Shown one piece after another: positions 1 through 11,019 of a DNA stretch of 64,000 nt. Each line of letters starts with the position of its first letter. Position 1 is the first letter of the stretch. This DNA is from Chara braunii (taxonomy: Eukaryota; Streptophyta; Charophyceae; Charales; Characeae). The notes beneath the pieces were generated by a model. The model had not been told where the DNA came from and ran no database searches. It was given only the letters and a program-made list of their open reading frames with translations. The stretch lies in NCBI GenBank assembly GCA_003427395.1, contig BFEA01000006.1, forward strand, positions 106,083-170,082, written 5' to 3'. Position numbers and translations under genes: made by a program.

Positions 1-1500
1 GGGGGGGGGGGGGGGGTGTGTGCTGACTCACCCGCATGGCCGCCTCCTCTGCGCGCTGCTCCAGCTAGGGGGAATACACGCTGGAAGCGATTTCGAACCC
101 CTCCACCCAGCCCCTTGCCGCCAGCCTTAACTACCGGTCACCCCCATCGACCCGGCCCTACAACCTCAAAACCCCCGCCAGGACCACCGCCGGCGACCGG
201 TACCGACACCCGCGAACGACGTTCGCGGCCTCCGAAAATGTGTTCTCGCAACGTGTTCGGGACCTGTTCGCGTGGACGGGAAGCACCGCGAACACGTTCG
301 CCGTGCTATGCAGGTGTCCGCTAGTACCAGACTCAACCAAAGGCTTACACGATTGGTTATGGTCATGGGCTTTCATCAGAGAGATTTATGGATCAAGGTC
401 AGCGAGCGACGACAACGTGGGAGTATTGGAGCGACTCGAAGAGGCCAAGGGGTTGAGGGCCCACCGGGGCTATCCCTCTTCGTTTTGCCGTCAACAGAGT
501 CGAAGCGGTACTAGCGGTTCCTTTTCCTCGTCCGTCGTTTTGCGACGATTAATTTTTCCTAAATATTTTATTATTTATCAACGTTATTATTTTTTATGTT
601 TCGGCGTTTTTTTTTTCTTTTTTAATTAGGTACGACATCGCTTTTAGCGGTCATCAACGGGGTTTGGCGAGTTGGCTGAAATTGTGTAAAATTCTGACTT
701 TTTGAAGTTACGTGATGATGCAGTCCCACGCTGCCGCCCCCTTTTTGTGGATGTGGAATGTGGGTGCAGCATGGGCTGATGTGACCAGCATTGCAGTAAG
801 AACTGATTGAAACCCCACCCCCGGGTGGCCGTCATGGCAGTCAAGGACCTTGAGCACGCGCCTCTCTTGGAGGGCCCATTTGGTTTCCAGCGTGTCTGAG
901 GTCGTGGCTTCCCTTGCTTCCCGGTTTGGAGAGTGTTGGTAGTCTGAAGTGGAAGAGAATTGGAGAGTATTCCAAGCGGCCTTGCAGGGCTGCAGCCCTA
1001 GGGAGGCGAGGGTTGCTGCGGGCGTATCGTCCGCCAACCACAATCTGCTGCGAGAGGGTTGTGTGTGAGCATTCCCGTTCGCACTCGGAAGACGGTGGAT
1101 TATGCCTAGGCTGGGGCACCAAGGCAAAGGTCGCAATGCCCAGGCTGCTGTTCACGTGGAACCTGCTACCACGAAGATTTGCATCATGACCCGCCCCACC
1201 TGGGTTCATTCTGCAGGTTCCACAGTAGGCCTTGCGCCCTCCTACATGTCGCTGCATTGGAGCGGCCACCACGGCCGAGTATAGGCCGTGCCCAGTAGTG
1301 CCGCCCATTTTCAGGCAAATAGAACCCGCATGTGAATTGTTACGAGCTCCTTAGCTGATTTTGGTTTTCGTGACCACCATCCTGTTGTCTGTATCGCACG
1401 GGGCCTCTTCGTGGTGTTTGGATTAACGCTCAGTTTGACATCCGACGAATAGAGGAAAAGGGCGAGTGAACCTAGACGATACGTTCCACAGGGTGCATGC
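1..1500. other. Unrecognised stretch, no supported gene
   Basis: GC-rich sequence after a poly-G run. The longest frame is on the minus strand (841-1,308, 155 codons, with a CxxC pair), overlapped by a second minus frame at 708-1,136. Neither resembles a family I know, and composition alone could produce them. The whole stretch recurs at 13,986-15,485 and nowhere else in the window. A gene fragment or an unknown transposon remnant cannot be excluded. Confidence 0.5.
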
Positions 1501-2010
1501 AGGGCGAGGAAGAAGGTAACGGCGAGGGGAAGCAGCTATGGCAGAAGTCCAAGACGTGTGCCTCGCTCGTTTCTTGATAAAAACGAGCGGGGAAAGATGC
1601 TACGCAGGGGTTTTAGGCCGGGGCGACCACCAATCGGTGGTCAGAGTAGGCAAGAAGTTAGCAGGTTAGGAGATACGAAGATAAGGTAGTGCGCGAAGAT
1701 ATGGAGGGGTGGTGCAGACAGAATGTGGTGGAAGCAAAAATCGTAAACTTACCCGATCATTGATGAAAACTAGTGAGTGAAGATCCTATATGGGGGTTGT
1801 TGGCCACGGCGAATCCATTGGTGAAGTAAGAATAGAGGGAGAATTAGTTGGAAGAGGAGTAAGAGGGAAAGGTGACGAGCAGAGGTGGCGAGGATGGAGA
1901 AGGAGAGGATGAAAAGTGAAGATTTCGCCCGACTCTTGATGAAAACGGGCATGAAAAAAAAGGATTCCGGGGTTATCGGACAGGGCAAGCCTAACTACGG
2001 TGTCAGATTT
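1500..2010. repeat. Degenerate ~180-bp tandem repeat with hairpins (3 units)
   Basis: Three related units carry a CTTGATGAAAAC-like core at about 1,573, 1,761 and 1,934 (spacing 186 and 175 bp), each followed by a similar GGGG-GGCC-rich segment. In the first unit the core is the loop of a perfect 9-bp hairpin (CGCTCGTTT 1,564-1,572 with AAACGAGCG 1,581-1,589). In the third it sits in a GCCCG/CGGGC hairpin (1,927-1,950). In the second unit the arms pair poorly. The copy at about 15,485-15,995 is identical. Confidence 0.6.
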
Positions 2011-2179
2011 GGGAGATAGTAAACAGATTCATTAATCAAGAAGTGAAGGTTTGGCTATGTCGAGGGGAATGGGAGCAGATGCATATTACCGCATTTTAGA
2101 GGGAAGTTCACTCCGATTTTTGTTTATGTTGCTGACGGAGTACCCCCGCTCTATTTCTCTACATGCATGACGAACAAGC

Positions 2180-2660
2180 AGTGTGTGTATGATCGCAAGA
2201 AACGAGCAAACACAAAAAGATTCTGGTCACATACGTGGAGACGTAAAGACCAGAAACAGACTACCAACTGATGATAGAGAGACCTGAGTTCTGATTCTAG
2301 GGTAACAGGGGGATCAGAGGTCTGACAAACCCTTGTTATAGAGATTAACTTTGAATTACCTCAAGAGCCGGTCATAAATCTTGATGACAATTTCTTTTCT
2401 TTTTCTTTATTTTTTTTAAGAAAAAAAAAATGGGTTGCCACCCATTTAGTTTGGATCATGTTGATGGGTCATACTTAGGCTCAAACACACTGACTGATCA
2501 TACTAAGGCTCTTACAAATCTCCTGCCTTTAGTCATGTACTGCACTTGGCACAACAACCTAACCAAAGAAGCATAAAAAAAGGTAGAGAGGAGAAAACAT
2601 GGTAACACAAGAACACACATAGAAAATAGAACTCGAAAGAAAGGGGGAAACAAAAAACAA
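2180..2660. repeat. Dispersed repeat R2, copy 1
   Basis: Sequence running from a GAAACGAGCAAACACAAAAAG-like start through TGGGTTGCCACCCATTTAG to an A-rich purine segment. It recurs at about 13,440-13,925, 16,165-16,645 and 28,230-28,690 with scattered substitutions. It always precedes a (CT)n tract and so marks the boundary of the tandem LINE units. On the minus strand a TTGGTTAGG and a GTTTGAGCCC block and a T-rich end recall tRNA-type SINEs, but the block spacing is too long to call one. Confidence 0.6.
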
Positions 2661-2680
2661 AACAACTCTCTTTCTCTTTC

Positions 2681-2682
<2 letters not shown>

Positions 2683-2712
<30 letters not shown>

Positions 2713-2715
2713 CTT

Positions 2716-2787
<72 letters not shown>

Positions 2788-2915
2788 GCTCTCTCTCCCC
2801 CTCCCCTCCCTCTCCTGAACTGTTAAAATGCAGGTCCGAGTTTGAACTCCACTGGAGCCTGATTATCACATTTACAAAAAAAAACACCTCTCTCTCTCTC
2901 TCTCTCTCTCTCTCT
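2683..2915. repeat. Poly-T and (CT)n microsatellites
   Basis: A T-tract at about 2,687-2,712 runs into a long (CT)n at about 2,720-2,795, and a shorter (CT)n lies at about 2,887-2,914. Arginine/glutamate-rich minus-strand frames here are only the translation of (GA)n. Confidence 0.95.
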
Positions 2916-4020
2916 GGCGGCACATCCCTGAACTGTTAAAATGCACATTTTTTATCGCTTTGCAAATACCGCCTGCATGACCTTCTTTTTCTTTTTTTTC
3001 TAAAATTTATTTAGTTTATTTTGATTTGTTTTTTTTTTTCTTGATGTTTGCTTTCCATGTTTATCATCCGCAAAAAAAAAATAAAAAATGATAGCACTCC
3101 CTCGCTCCCTCTCTTTCTCTCACTTGTTCTCTCCCGCATGTAACTCTTTGTGTCTGTTTTGCTATTTTCTCCTTTCTTGTCTATCGTTTTGCTTTATTGT
3201 TTTTCTCTTTCATCTTTTCTACCGTTTTTCCCAAAATAGAACGTTCAGTAAAAAAAAAAGAAAATCAGAACATGTATTTTATTCGTTTAGGGGTACTGAC
3301 CTAAGTGGCTCGGTGGCCGGCAACAAAAGTCCCCTACTAGTTTAAAGCTTGACGCCGCCAACCCGCGATTCGCAGATCCTCGGGCTCCAAAGGACCTCAC
3401 GAGGTCCCCGGACCTGAGGACGATTCGCCTGGGAAATCCTCGGAGCCCGAGGATTTGTACTCGGACTATTTTCACATTTGTTTTTCGAAAATAGGTTTCG
3501 AGGATAGGTGGAACGACGACGAAATCCTTGGAGTCACGTCCCCGAGGAGTGTCTAAGGAGGCCCTTAGGTGGGATGGTTTACCAACCGAGAAGTGTCTAA
3601 GGCCGCCCTTAGGTGGGATGGTTTACCAACTTGTATCCTCGTGTAGTCTTGATTTCTCTCTGCATTCAGTGGGACTGGAAGTGAATCGCATAAACTAACA
3701 GGTTGATGCTGTCTGGATAACTCAGGGTTGAAAATAATAAACCCGGCGCATCTCACGGCACCGTTAGCAGCGCTCGGGGCCTAGCGCCGCCGACAGAGTT
3801 CCACCACGGTGAACCTGTCGACCGTCAAGTGGTTCTCGCGCCGGCATGACGCAAGTAACCATGGTGAAAGCAGTAACCATGGCCTTGGCTATGGCAGCAT
3901 GATCGTTTTAAGCCCGCCCCGTTTCACCATGACGTATATACTCCACCGCCACGACTAATCTCAAGGGACATCATAGCCAGTCACTGGGCCACCACAGCAA
4001 GGACTCCTCCCCCTGCACCC
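2916..4020. repeat. LINE upstream module, copy 1
   Basis: This non-coding segment precedes each of the three LINE copies (2,916-4,020; 16,901-18,005; 30,605-31,790). It contains T-rich and A-rich tracts, then a GC-richer part with two tandem copies of CCCTTAGGTGGGATGGTTTA (3,561-3,629) and a final part with many CATGGT/ACCATG words. It may be part of the LINE 5' UTR or an older host sequence co-duplicated with the LINE. The last 75 bp before the LINE (3,946-4,020) are replaced by a different ~520 bp in the third copy, so the LINE proper probably starts near 4,021. No gene is seen. Confidence 0.55.
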
Positions 4021-4706
4021 GAGGTTCGGAACAGGGGCAGCGAAGGGCACAGCGGAGCAGTACAAGCCGACCCAAGATGCAAGCATCAGAAGGCTAGCTC
4101 AAGACAAGAGGGTAACTCATCTCGATCTTGTCGAACGTACCATTGGTCTATCTCAATGATTGCTGATCGAGGTGCTCTTCCCCTTTTTTCGACAGCTCTT
4201 CCACTAGGGAAACAACTGAGAACTCTGCTTGATAGGTGCAAGCTATCGCCGCTGCACGATCGCTATCTCGTTCAATAAAATAGATGGAATGCGTAGCTTC
4301 CTGTAGATCGGAGGGTCCAATTTTGCACCGATAGCCTCCCAGAATGGCAGGCTTCTACTAAAGATACTGGAGGTAATTGTTGAACAAAGTCTACCATGCG
4401 GCGCGTATGCCGTTACTCGTACTACAGGTAGGTAGGAATCATTGAGCGTACTTTCTAGTGTCGCTGGCTGTTACCAAGAGGCATACGGTTCTATAGATTT
4501 TTACCTTTCGAGTTCGGCAGTCGTCGCCGCCCCTCATCCCTTCGGCTCCAAACCCGCCGATCTTAGCCTTCCGCCCGCAGACTAGTTGGCGAGGAGGAAG
4601 TCGCTATCGCTATCGAGACAACTATTGGTTTCAAATCCCCCCCCCCCTATTCCCCCTCCTTTATTCCGCTTGTGCAGAATTCACCTCGCAAGAACCAGGG
4701 TCTTAA

Positions 4707-7003
4707 ATGGCAGCCACAGATGGGGTCAAGGTTGTGATGACCGAAGGGGAGACAGACTCTCCTTAGAGCGAGCAGGACAGACTGTCCGAAGAAAGAGTTG
4801 GAATCTTATGCTCAATGTGCTATGATGATGGCCACAACCCCGAGGATATTCCCTTTGAGGATGTCACTATAGAAGGCAACGAGGCGGTGGTAACAGTTGA
4901 TCACCGTNTCGNTGAAATCAACATTCANTGGTTGAAAGAACGNACAGTGGTTGTCATATTCCGAGATGAAGCCAGGAATCTTCCAAGAAAAGTGAAGGAG
5001 GATATCGTCCGCTCATATGAGAATGGCTGGAAAAAGGAGGGAATCTTTGATCCGTCGGTAGGCAGGGGCAAAATTAAATTTGAGGGACCAAATGTTGTAT
5101 CTTATGTGGCAAGAGACAGAGTGGTTGTTGAATGGATGGTAAATGAAGGTGCGGGAGAGGTGAAACTGAAAGGGAGGAGGTATGTATTTGAAACGAAAGC
5201 ATGGATGCCCAAAGCAGAACGGAAAGAATTCAGAAGAATAGAGCTTGAAAACACGTTCTGGGTTGTAGCAGTACAAGTGTCGTTAGATGCCTACTTCTAC
5301 CTTCGTTCATCCTTAGCTCGTGTCATCGGACCAGTACTGAAGATGGATGAACCAGACAGATTCAATTATAATCCTCGACTGTTGAATATCCGTTGTGAAC
5401 TGGATCCTTCATGCTGGGAAAGGTTCATGGATCGGGTTTGGGTGAGAACCAAACAGGGAGATATGGTAGAAGTAAAGCTTGCATCCGCAACCACACCCTT
5501 TTGTACACGATGCAAATGGTATTTCCACTCGGACGAGGAATGCACCCGATCAAAGAATAACCAGAACAGAAGGCGAAGCAAGTTCAGAGGAGAGAGAGTG
5601 TCACGTATGGAGGAGGACGAGGATGATAGATCATCCCTGACATTCAGTTCTAGTGCGCAGTCTGAACACGGTTCTCGCTCAGCCTATAGGCGGGGAACCT
5701 CGAAGTACAAGGGTCCGCTATCTCACCAGAATTCCCAGAGATCGAACCTTCGATCCAGAAGCCCCTCACCAGTCCGACCCCCTCCCCTGGACGTACGATC
5801 CCCTGGCGCCCTACCGAAAGACAACAGCGCACAATTAGGACGAATCAATCCGGTTTTTTTCCCAAATCCTAGACGCGAGTTTGACCCGTACGGGGGAATA
5901 AGAATGGACATGCAGCCTCGAATGAGAGGCGAATTCACCCCACCGATGCACAACCCAGGCCTACTGGATGATATCAGCGACCATGGTAGGGCAAGAACCA
6001 CCCCCCCTGACACAGAGTCTCTCGTACACACCAGGTCAATCCGCCCCAGTCCTCTAGTGGCTAGGTCATCGACTGTAGGACAGAACCAATCACCTTCTCA
6101 CCGCTTCCCTCTCATAGGAGTTGCAGCTTCCACAGTTGATGCTCAAGGGCGAAGCGCTAGGGGACAGTCCCCTTTGAAAGTTCCTAAGACGATTAGACCA
6201 GATGCCTCCCCTGCTCATTTGCTGCTATTAGAGGCAGCCCCCGGTTCGAACGGCCCAGGTATAGAGACGTCCAAGACCTCAGTGTCCAGCCTATCCGAAT
6301 CGGTAAGATCGATCAGATCTCCAACAGAATTACCGCAAACAAGCGTTAAGACCTCAAGGAGTCGAAGGGCAATTACTGCCTCAAAGACTCAGTCCACGTC
6401 AATGGAAAAATGGCGTGTGCCCATAGTCTGCTCGCTGATTAATGGGTCGATCCATGTCGTCGCATGGCAAGCAGAGGACTTGAGAATCAACCTCCCGTCA
6501 CAAAAGACAGAGGAGCCGATTACACCGACAACATTTTAGATGCAACGAAACAACAATTCGGTGAACGCTTCCCTTTGGGATTGGTCCCGGACATGGCCAT
6601 GCCACGGTTCTATCAGGATCTTTCCAACCGTATCTGCAAGGTTTTCGTACCATTGTTGGACGCGTTCATCGTACCCTTCAAAATGGATGGTCTCCTCATG
6701 GAAGGCATGAGACTGATTCCATTATCCATATTTGTTGAAGAGGACTCAGTCTCCCTGCAACAAATATGGGTTCAACATGTCTCAGACGCTGTATTTTTTA
6801 GCAAGCTCAACAACAAACTGCCAAGAAACAAGCCTCTACAGTCCCTGTTCTTGAAGAACGTATTCACCCAGAAATGAACGACCACTGCTACATCTGGTTC
6901 GTCTTCCAGAACGGGATCCTGACCCCCACAAACCTCTGGCCTAAGGCCTCATCACCCACCTCCTATCCAATCAGGGGCACTGGTCACCAGAATGAATGGA
7001 TAA
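4707..7003 (+). pseudogene. LINE ORF1 (nucleic-acid-binding, CCHC knuckle), copy 1
   Basis: Likely RNA-binding chaperone of the LINE particle. The proposed ATG at 4,707 is followed by an in-frame TAG at 4,764-4,766 that all three copies share; the frame is then open from 4,767 to 6,539. The N-terminal ~230 residues form a basic globular region reminiscent of DUF4283-like plant LINE ORF1 domains (tentative). A CX2CX4HX4C knuckle, CTRCKWYFHSDEEC, lies at about 5,500-5,545. A long Ser/Arg/Pro-rich linker follows. A one-base deletion near 6,525, judged against copy 3, shifts the frame. The C-terminal part continues at 6,464-6,877, ends at a TGA where copy 3 has TGG, and carries one more TGA before the terminal MNG-stop at 6,992-7,003. 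Four N bases fall near 4,908-4,943. Confidence 0.75.
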
Positions 7004-8175
7004 ACTTAACATTGCTTCTTGGAATATAAGGGGTTTATGCGATGTATCTCGAAGGGGTAAAAAATCAAGGCTGAAATTCTGGCTTCACTACTAGAAAGTA
7101 TGGATCGTATGTCTGCAAGACACAAGCGGTTATCGGGTAGCTGAAAATTCAGGAATGAAAACTATGAAGTGAGAGTTTTTGGCAGTCTGAAAATCCTGAA
7201 TGGTCCTGAAGTGGTGAAAGGTCCGAAGACCCTAAAAACCACATGTTTAGGCAGGCTCCATCCTTAAGTGGTCAAGTGAGAGTTTTGGGCAGTCCGAAAA
7301 TCCTGAATGGTCCTCAAGTAGTGAAAGGTCCGAAGACCATGAAAACCACCCTTCACCACTTGAGGATGCGGCCTGACTAAACAGGTGGTTTACGGGGTCT
7401 TCGGAGTTTTCACCACTTCAGGACCATTCCGAGTTTTCACCACTTCAGGACCATGAAAACCACCCTTCACCATCCATAAAAGGTCCGAAGACCATAAAAA
7501 ACAATTTGTTTAGGCAGGTTGAATCCTCAAGTGGTGAAGGGTGTCCTGAAGTGGTGATGAAAAATACGAGTGTTATTAACATTCTCTCCTACAATAAACA
7601 AAGTTGGACGAAAAGAAGATCGGAGAGTTGGGCAACTCGTGGGATGACCCTCAACTCTAGTCCCCTGCAATCGGGACAAGAGGGGGGGTGGGGATCTTGC
7701 TACATAGGGAGCTCCCGGTCCAAATCCTGGACTCTGCCGCAGACTTGTGGGGCAGGTGGGCTTGGATAAAGCTCTCTGTATATGGACTCGACTGGGCTAT
7801 TATAACGGTATACGCCCCGGTAGATAGGGCAGAGAGGAATAAAATTTTTCAGGATCTGATAGCCTATACCCCGAACGTCGACAACCTACTAATAACAGGG
7901 GGTTGGAATTGCTCCCTGGATGATCTAACTGGGACGTCAGGGGGATCCCCTGACATTCATGCACTAATGGAGCTCTTGACAGACTTGGAACTCTGTGATG
8001 CGTTCAGACTGATACATCCCATAGACCCTGGCTATACCTGGGGGTCGTAGGCCAGAGAAGGTAACAACTTAGGCTCGCTCAGAAGACTTAATTTTGCAGT
8101 TCTGAACCCAACCTGGTGGGACGTACTTCTGAACGTAGAGGTAATCGGAAACCCCACGTCTGATCACTACCCAAT
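6996..8175 (+). pseudogene. LINE ORF2 endonuclease domain, copy 1 (interrupted)
   Basis: N-terminal APE-like endonuclease that would nick target DNA to prime reverse transcription. It starts at ATG 6,996, overlapping the ORF1 stop by 8 nt. The start shows the family pattern IASWNIRGL followed by VCLQDT. The domain resumes after the insert at 7,602 with RGGVGILLHREL, ITVYAPVDRAE, a metal-site motif reading GGWN (7,900-7,911) where copies 2 and 3 have GDWN, then SLRRLNFAVL and SDHYPI near 8,158-8,175. There are in-frame stops at the TAG in the FWLHY segment, at the TAG in the PQL-SP segment and after YTWGS. Loss of the GDWN aspartate alone would be expected to kill catalysis. Confidence 0.75.
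7126..7601. mobile_element. Foldback-like insert inside the LINE endonuclease, copy 1
   Basis: A ~476-bp segment that breaks the endonuclease reading. It is bounded by TCTGCAAGACACAA (7,112-7,125) and a decayed partner, CCTACAATAAACAA (7,588-7,601). In copy 3 the two flanks still match at 13 of 14 positions, which suggests a target-site duplication. Inside are direct copies of a module centred on CCTGAATGGTCCTGAAGTGG and an inverted copy (about 7,340-7,480, reading CCACTTCAGGACCATT), so the strand can fold back. No transposase frame is present. All three LINE copies carry it at the same point, so it predates their duplication. Confidence 0.65.
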
Positions 8176-10985
8176 CAAGCTTACTTTCCAGATGCTAGAC
8201 ACAGTAGATAAAGGCAACGATTTTTTTAGATTGAACGTACAAAATCTCAAGGACCCAGNCCTCTCGGCCTGGATAGAGAATTTTTTCAGTAACTGGCTAA
8301 AATCGCAGCACCACTTCCAAACACTGGGAGACTGGTGGTACGCAGGAACGTCCAGTGCAGCAAANTGTCTCAGTATCTTCTCTCGCATTATGGCAGAGGA
8401 GCGCAACAAGGAGGAAGCAAGCATCATTAANGACCTACAATGGGTAGAGGATCGTATGCACTCTCACCCCATCTCTGCGAAGGTTTGGGCCCCTGANAGG
8501 ATCAAATNAGTGAACAATTGGGATGAAATCCAGCAAGAGGGGGCAAAGGAATGAGCTGAAAAACTACCAGTGAAAGGGGTTTCAGTATACGATCGAATGA
8601 CCAAAGAAGCCTTTCAGAAACTGGTTCCCAAAAGATCAACACATGCGATGAAAGTGCTCAATCACCTATTTTTACCAGAAGCGTGAACAGCCTCCTCCAC
8701 TGACGCACTTTGTAACTATGCANCATTGTATTTTAAGGATATTCTAACCTCANGCAGACCAGAGGAGTCCCCTGATATAAACCTCTCTGAAGCCTCACCC
8801 CACTGGGAAAACATGACAGTCACACTTTCCAACAGTGATAAGTTGGCACTCGACCATCTAGTAGCAGTTGAGGAACTGGAGGAAACCATTAACTACATGG
8901 CGAAAGGCAAATCCCCTAGCAGGGACGACCTGCCAGTCGAATTATATTTGCAGTTCGACAAACTGTTGCTGCCCCACTTGGTCAAGATTTTCAATAATGC
9001 CCTCACTAGTGGAATGCTGTCAAATTCTATGACACATGAAATTATTAGCCTCTTGTACAAGAAATGTGACAAAGCAGAGATCCGCAACTGGAGACCCATC
9101 TCCCTGTTGAATGTTCATACAAGATTTTGGCTAAGCTACTTGCAAACAGATTAGGTAGGTACCTACCTCAGTTGGTTGACCGCGACTAGACCGCCTTTGT
9201 TCAGGGCAGATCCATCTTTCACAGCATCGTTACCGCCATTGAGGCACTAAAATTGATAGACCAGGAAAACCTAGATATGACGGTAATGTTGCTTGACCTG
9301 GAGAAAGTTGATGATAGAGTTAACTGGGTTTATGTACTCACCACTTTGAAATGTCTGCAATTTGGGCTTAATTTCAATCATTGGGTATCAGTNCTCTACA
9401 CAGTCTCCACTGCGTCAGTATCAGTGAATGGGCATATCTCCCCATCCTTCGCATTGACGAGGTCTCTCAGGCAGGGTTGCCCGCTGACCCCCTTCCTATT
9501 TGTGATACAACTGGAAGTACTGATTACCAATATCAGAGTAAACCCAAATATTCAAGGACTACCCACCCAACATAAAGATTGCCGTGTCAAAGCACTGGCA
9601 GACACTCTGATGGTGATCTCCGAAAATACTAGAGAATCCTTGCAGGCTGTGAAATCGTGTTTGATGGAGTACGCCACCCTGTCAGAAGCAACAATTAATT
9701 GGTCCAAATCAGTTTACTTCCTTCGTGATGNNTTTTCAATAGCGGTCGAGTGGGGAATGAAACGAATTGCAGGTGGTCACTCTGAAAGGTATCTAGGTGT
9801 TCAGGTCACACTCGNGCACCGTGCGGAAGCACAGAACAACCTACTACAACAGATAATAGTGCAGCAAATCAATCTATGGGGTCCGNCCGAGCATCTATCC
9901 TTGTTTGGACGAGCCTTGTTAGTTAATGTGGCCCTGTTTGCCCTCCTCTGGTATGTTGGCACAGCCAGAGCACTAGGTAAGCAGATAGTAAAGGTCGTCC
10001 ATCAGGTGACAACGGAATTTTGTGGAAACCATTTGTGAAAGAAAAGTCTGGTTCTATCTCGAAAGTCGCTTGGGATCTGATCTGTCATCGCAGATCAGAG
10101 GGCGGGCCGGGCTGCTAGACCCAGTCCGCCAAAATGTCTCCCTGCGGGTCAAATGGATTATAACAGTTATTGAGAGCACCTCGGAAGATCATTGGATTTG
10201 TTTGGTCGTGCAGATTCTAACTCAGGATTGGAACCTGTCCAGACCCAAGGATGTTTGGACTTGCATGATGATGGACTCATATTTACGCAGGCATACCTCG
10301 TCTCCCTTCTGGTCTGATATACTAAGGGCTTGGAAGAAAGTTGGGCCGCGTCAGTGGACCCCACCAACTACAAAAGAAGAAGTCCTGTTGCAACCAATTT
10401 TTAACAACCCGTTTATCGNGGATAATGAGGGACTTACTTTTTCCGCAAGAACTGGCCCATATGCATTTGGTAGACAATGGACAGAAAAGGGAGTACTAAG
10501 AGTGTCAGATCTCTGGGATGAGTTCACAGGACAATGGGTAACGATGAACAATCTCAAAGTAAAACTTGGCCGGCTGGGCCAAGTGGAAGAGAGAGCGGTC
10601 CTCAGGGGGACCGCTCTCCCCCCGGAGTGGAAGCACCTGCTAAGCCCGGCAGGAGTTTCGCCACCGGGGACATGTTTCACTGTACAAGAACAGGACGAGC
10701 ACACANACATATCGAAATTGGTTTGAAANCTGATCTCGATTAATGTTGATGGGTCTAGAACTTTCCAACANTGAACCAAGTTGGCATCCTCGAACAAGCT
10801 TATAAACTGTACTGGAGAGCACACTTCCACACCTTGTAAATCACTAGGTAATTTGACCGAGATTAGAGTGAGAGGAGCTCGTAACAATGAAGGAGAATGG
10901 TCGTGCGCAGCCTGGGCAGATAACGCTCCTATCAGACAACTGAGACTGGACCCCAAAACGTAGTCTTTGACAAGCTCGAGGAATT
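8176..10985 (+). pseudogene. LINE ORF2 reverse transcriptase, copy 1
   Basis: Would copy LINE RNA at the nicked target. Recognisable in order: a linker (8,190-8,550), KGKSPSRDDLPVELY (~8,899-8,943), EIRNWRPISLLN (~9,076-9,111), LDLEKVDDRVNW (~9,295-9,330, where copy 2 has the usual EKAYDRVNW), LRQGCPLTPFLF (~9,466-9,501), and the catalytic box as ALADTLMVIS (~9,592-9,621), one aspartate short of the usual ADD. A thumb/connection region with ERYLGVQ, FGRALLVNV and SEGG-like words follows to ~10,985. Frameshifts near 9,120 and 10,020, stops, and about ten N bases divide it. Confidence 0.8.
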
Positions 10986-11019
10986 TTTCACAGGAAGCAT
11001 GACTCACTGACTACCAGAG

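Larger units (their letters stand above)
1..6200. repeat. Large direct duplication, copy 1 (partner 13,986-20,185)
   Basis: Every stretch I compared here recurs unchanged 13,985 bases downstream, including four N bases in the LINE ORF1 (about 4,908-4,943 and 18,893-18,928). The first difference I find is G6201 versus A20186. After about 190 diverged bases the copies are again nearly identical from about 6,390 to 7,848, and then differ by several percent. The block begins with a run of G directly after the single N at 13,985 in the second copy. Either a very recent segmental duplication or an assembly duplication would explain it. Confidence 0.9.

Noticed and set aside
80-145. tRNA-like SINE on the minus strand (GGTAGTTAAGGC and GGGGTTCGAAATC words)
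   Set aside because: Only short box-like matches, no stem pairing and no clear element ends.
708-1308. Overlapping minus-strand frames of 142 and 155 codons
   Set aside because: No family resemblance and no independent copy to test frame conservation; reported only as an unrecognised stretch.
2498-2923. Arginine/glutamate-repeat frame on the minus strand
   Set aside because: Translation of (GA)n and poly-A tracts.
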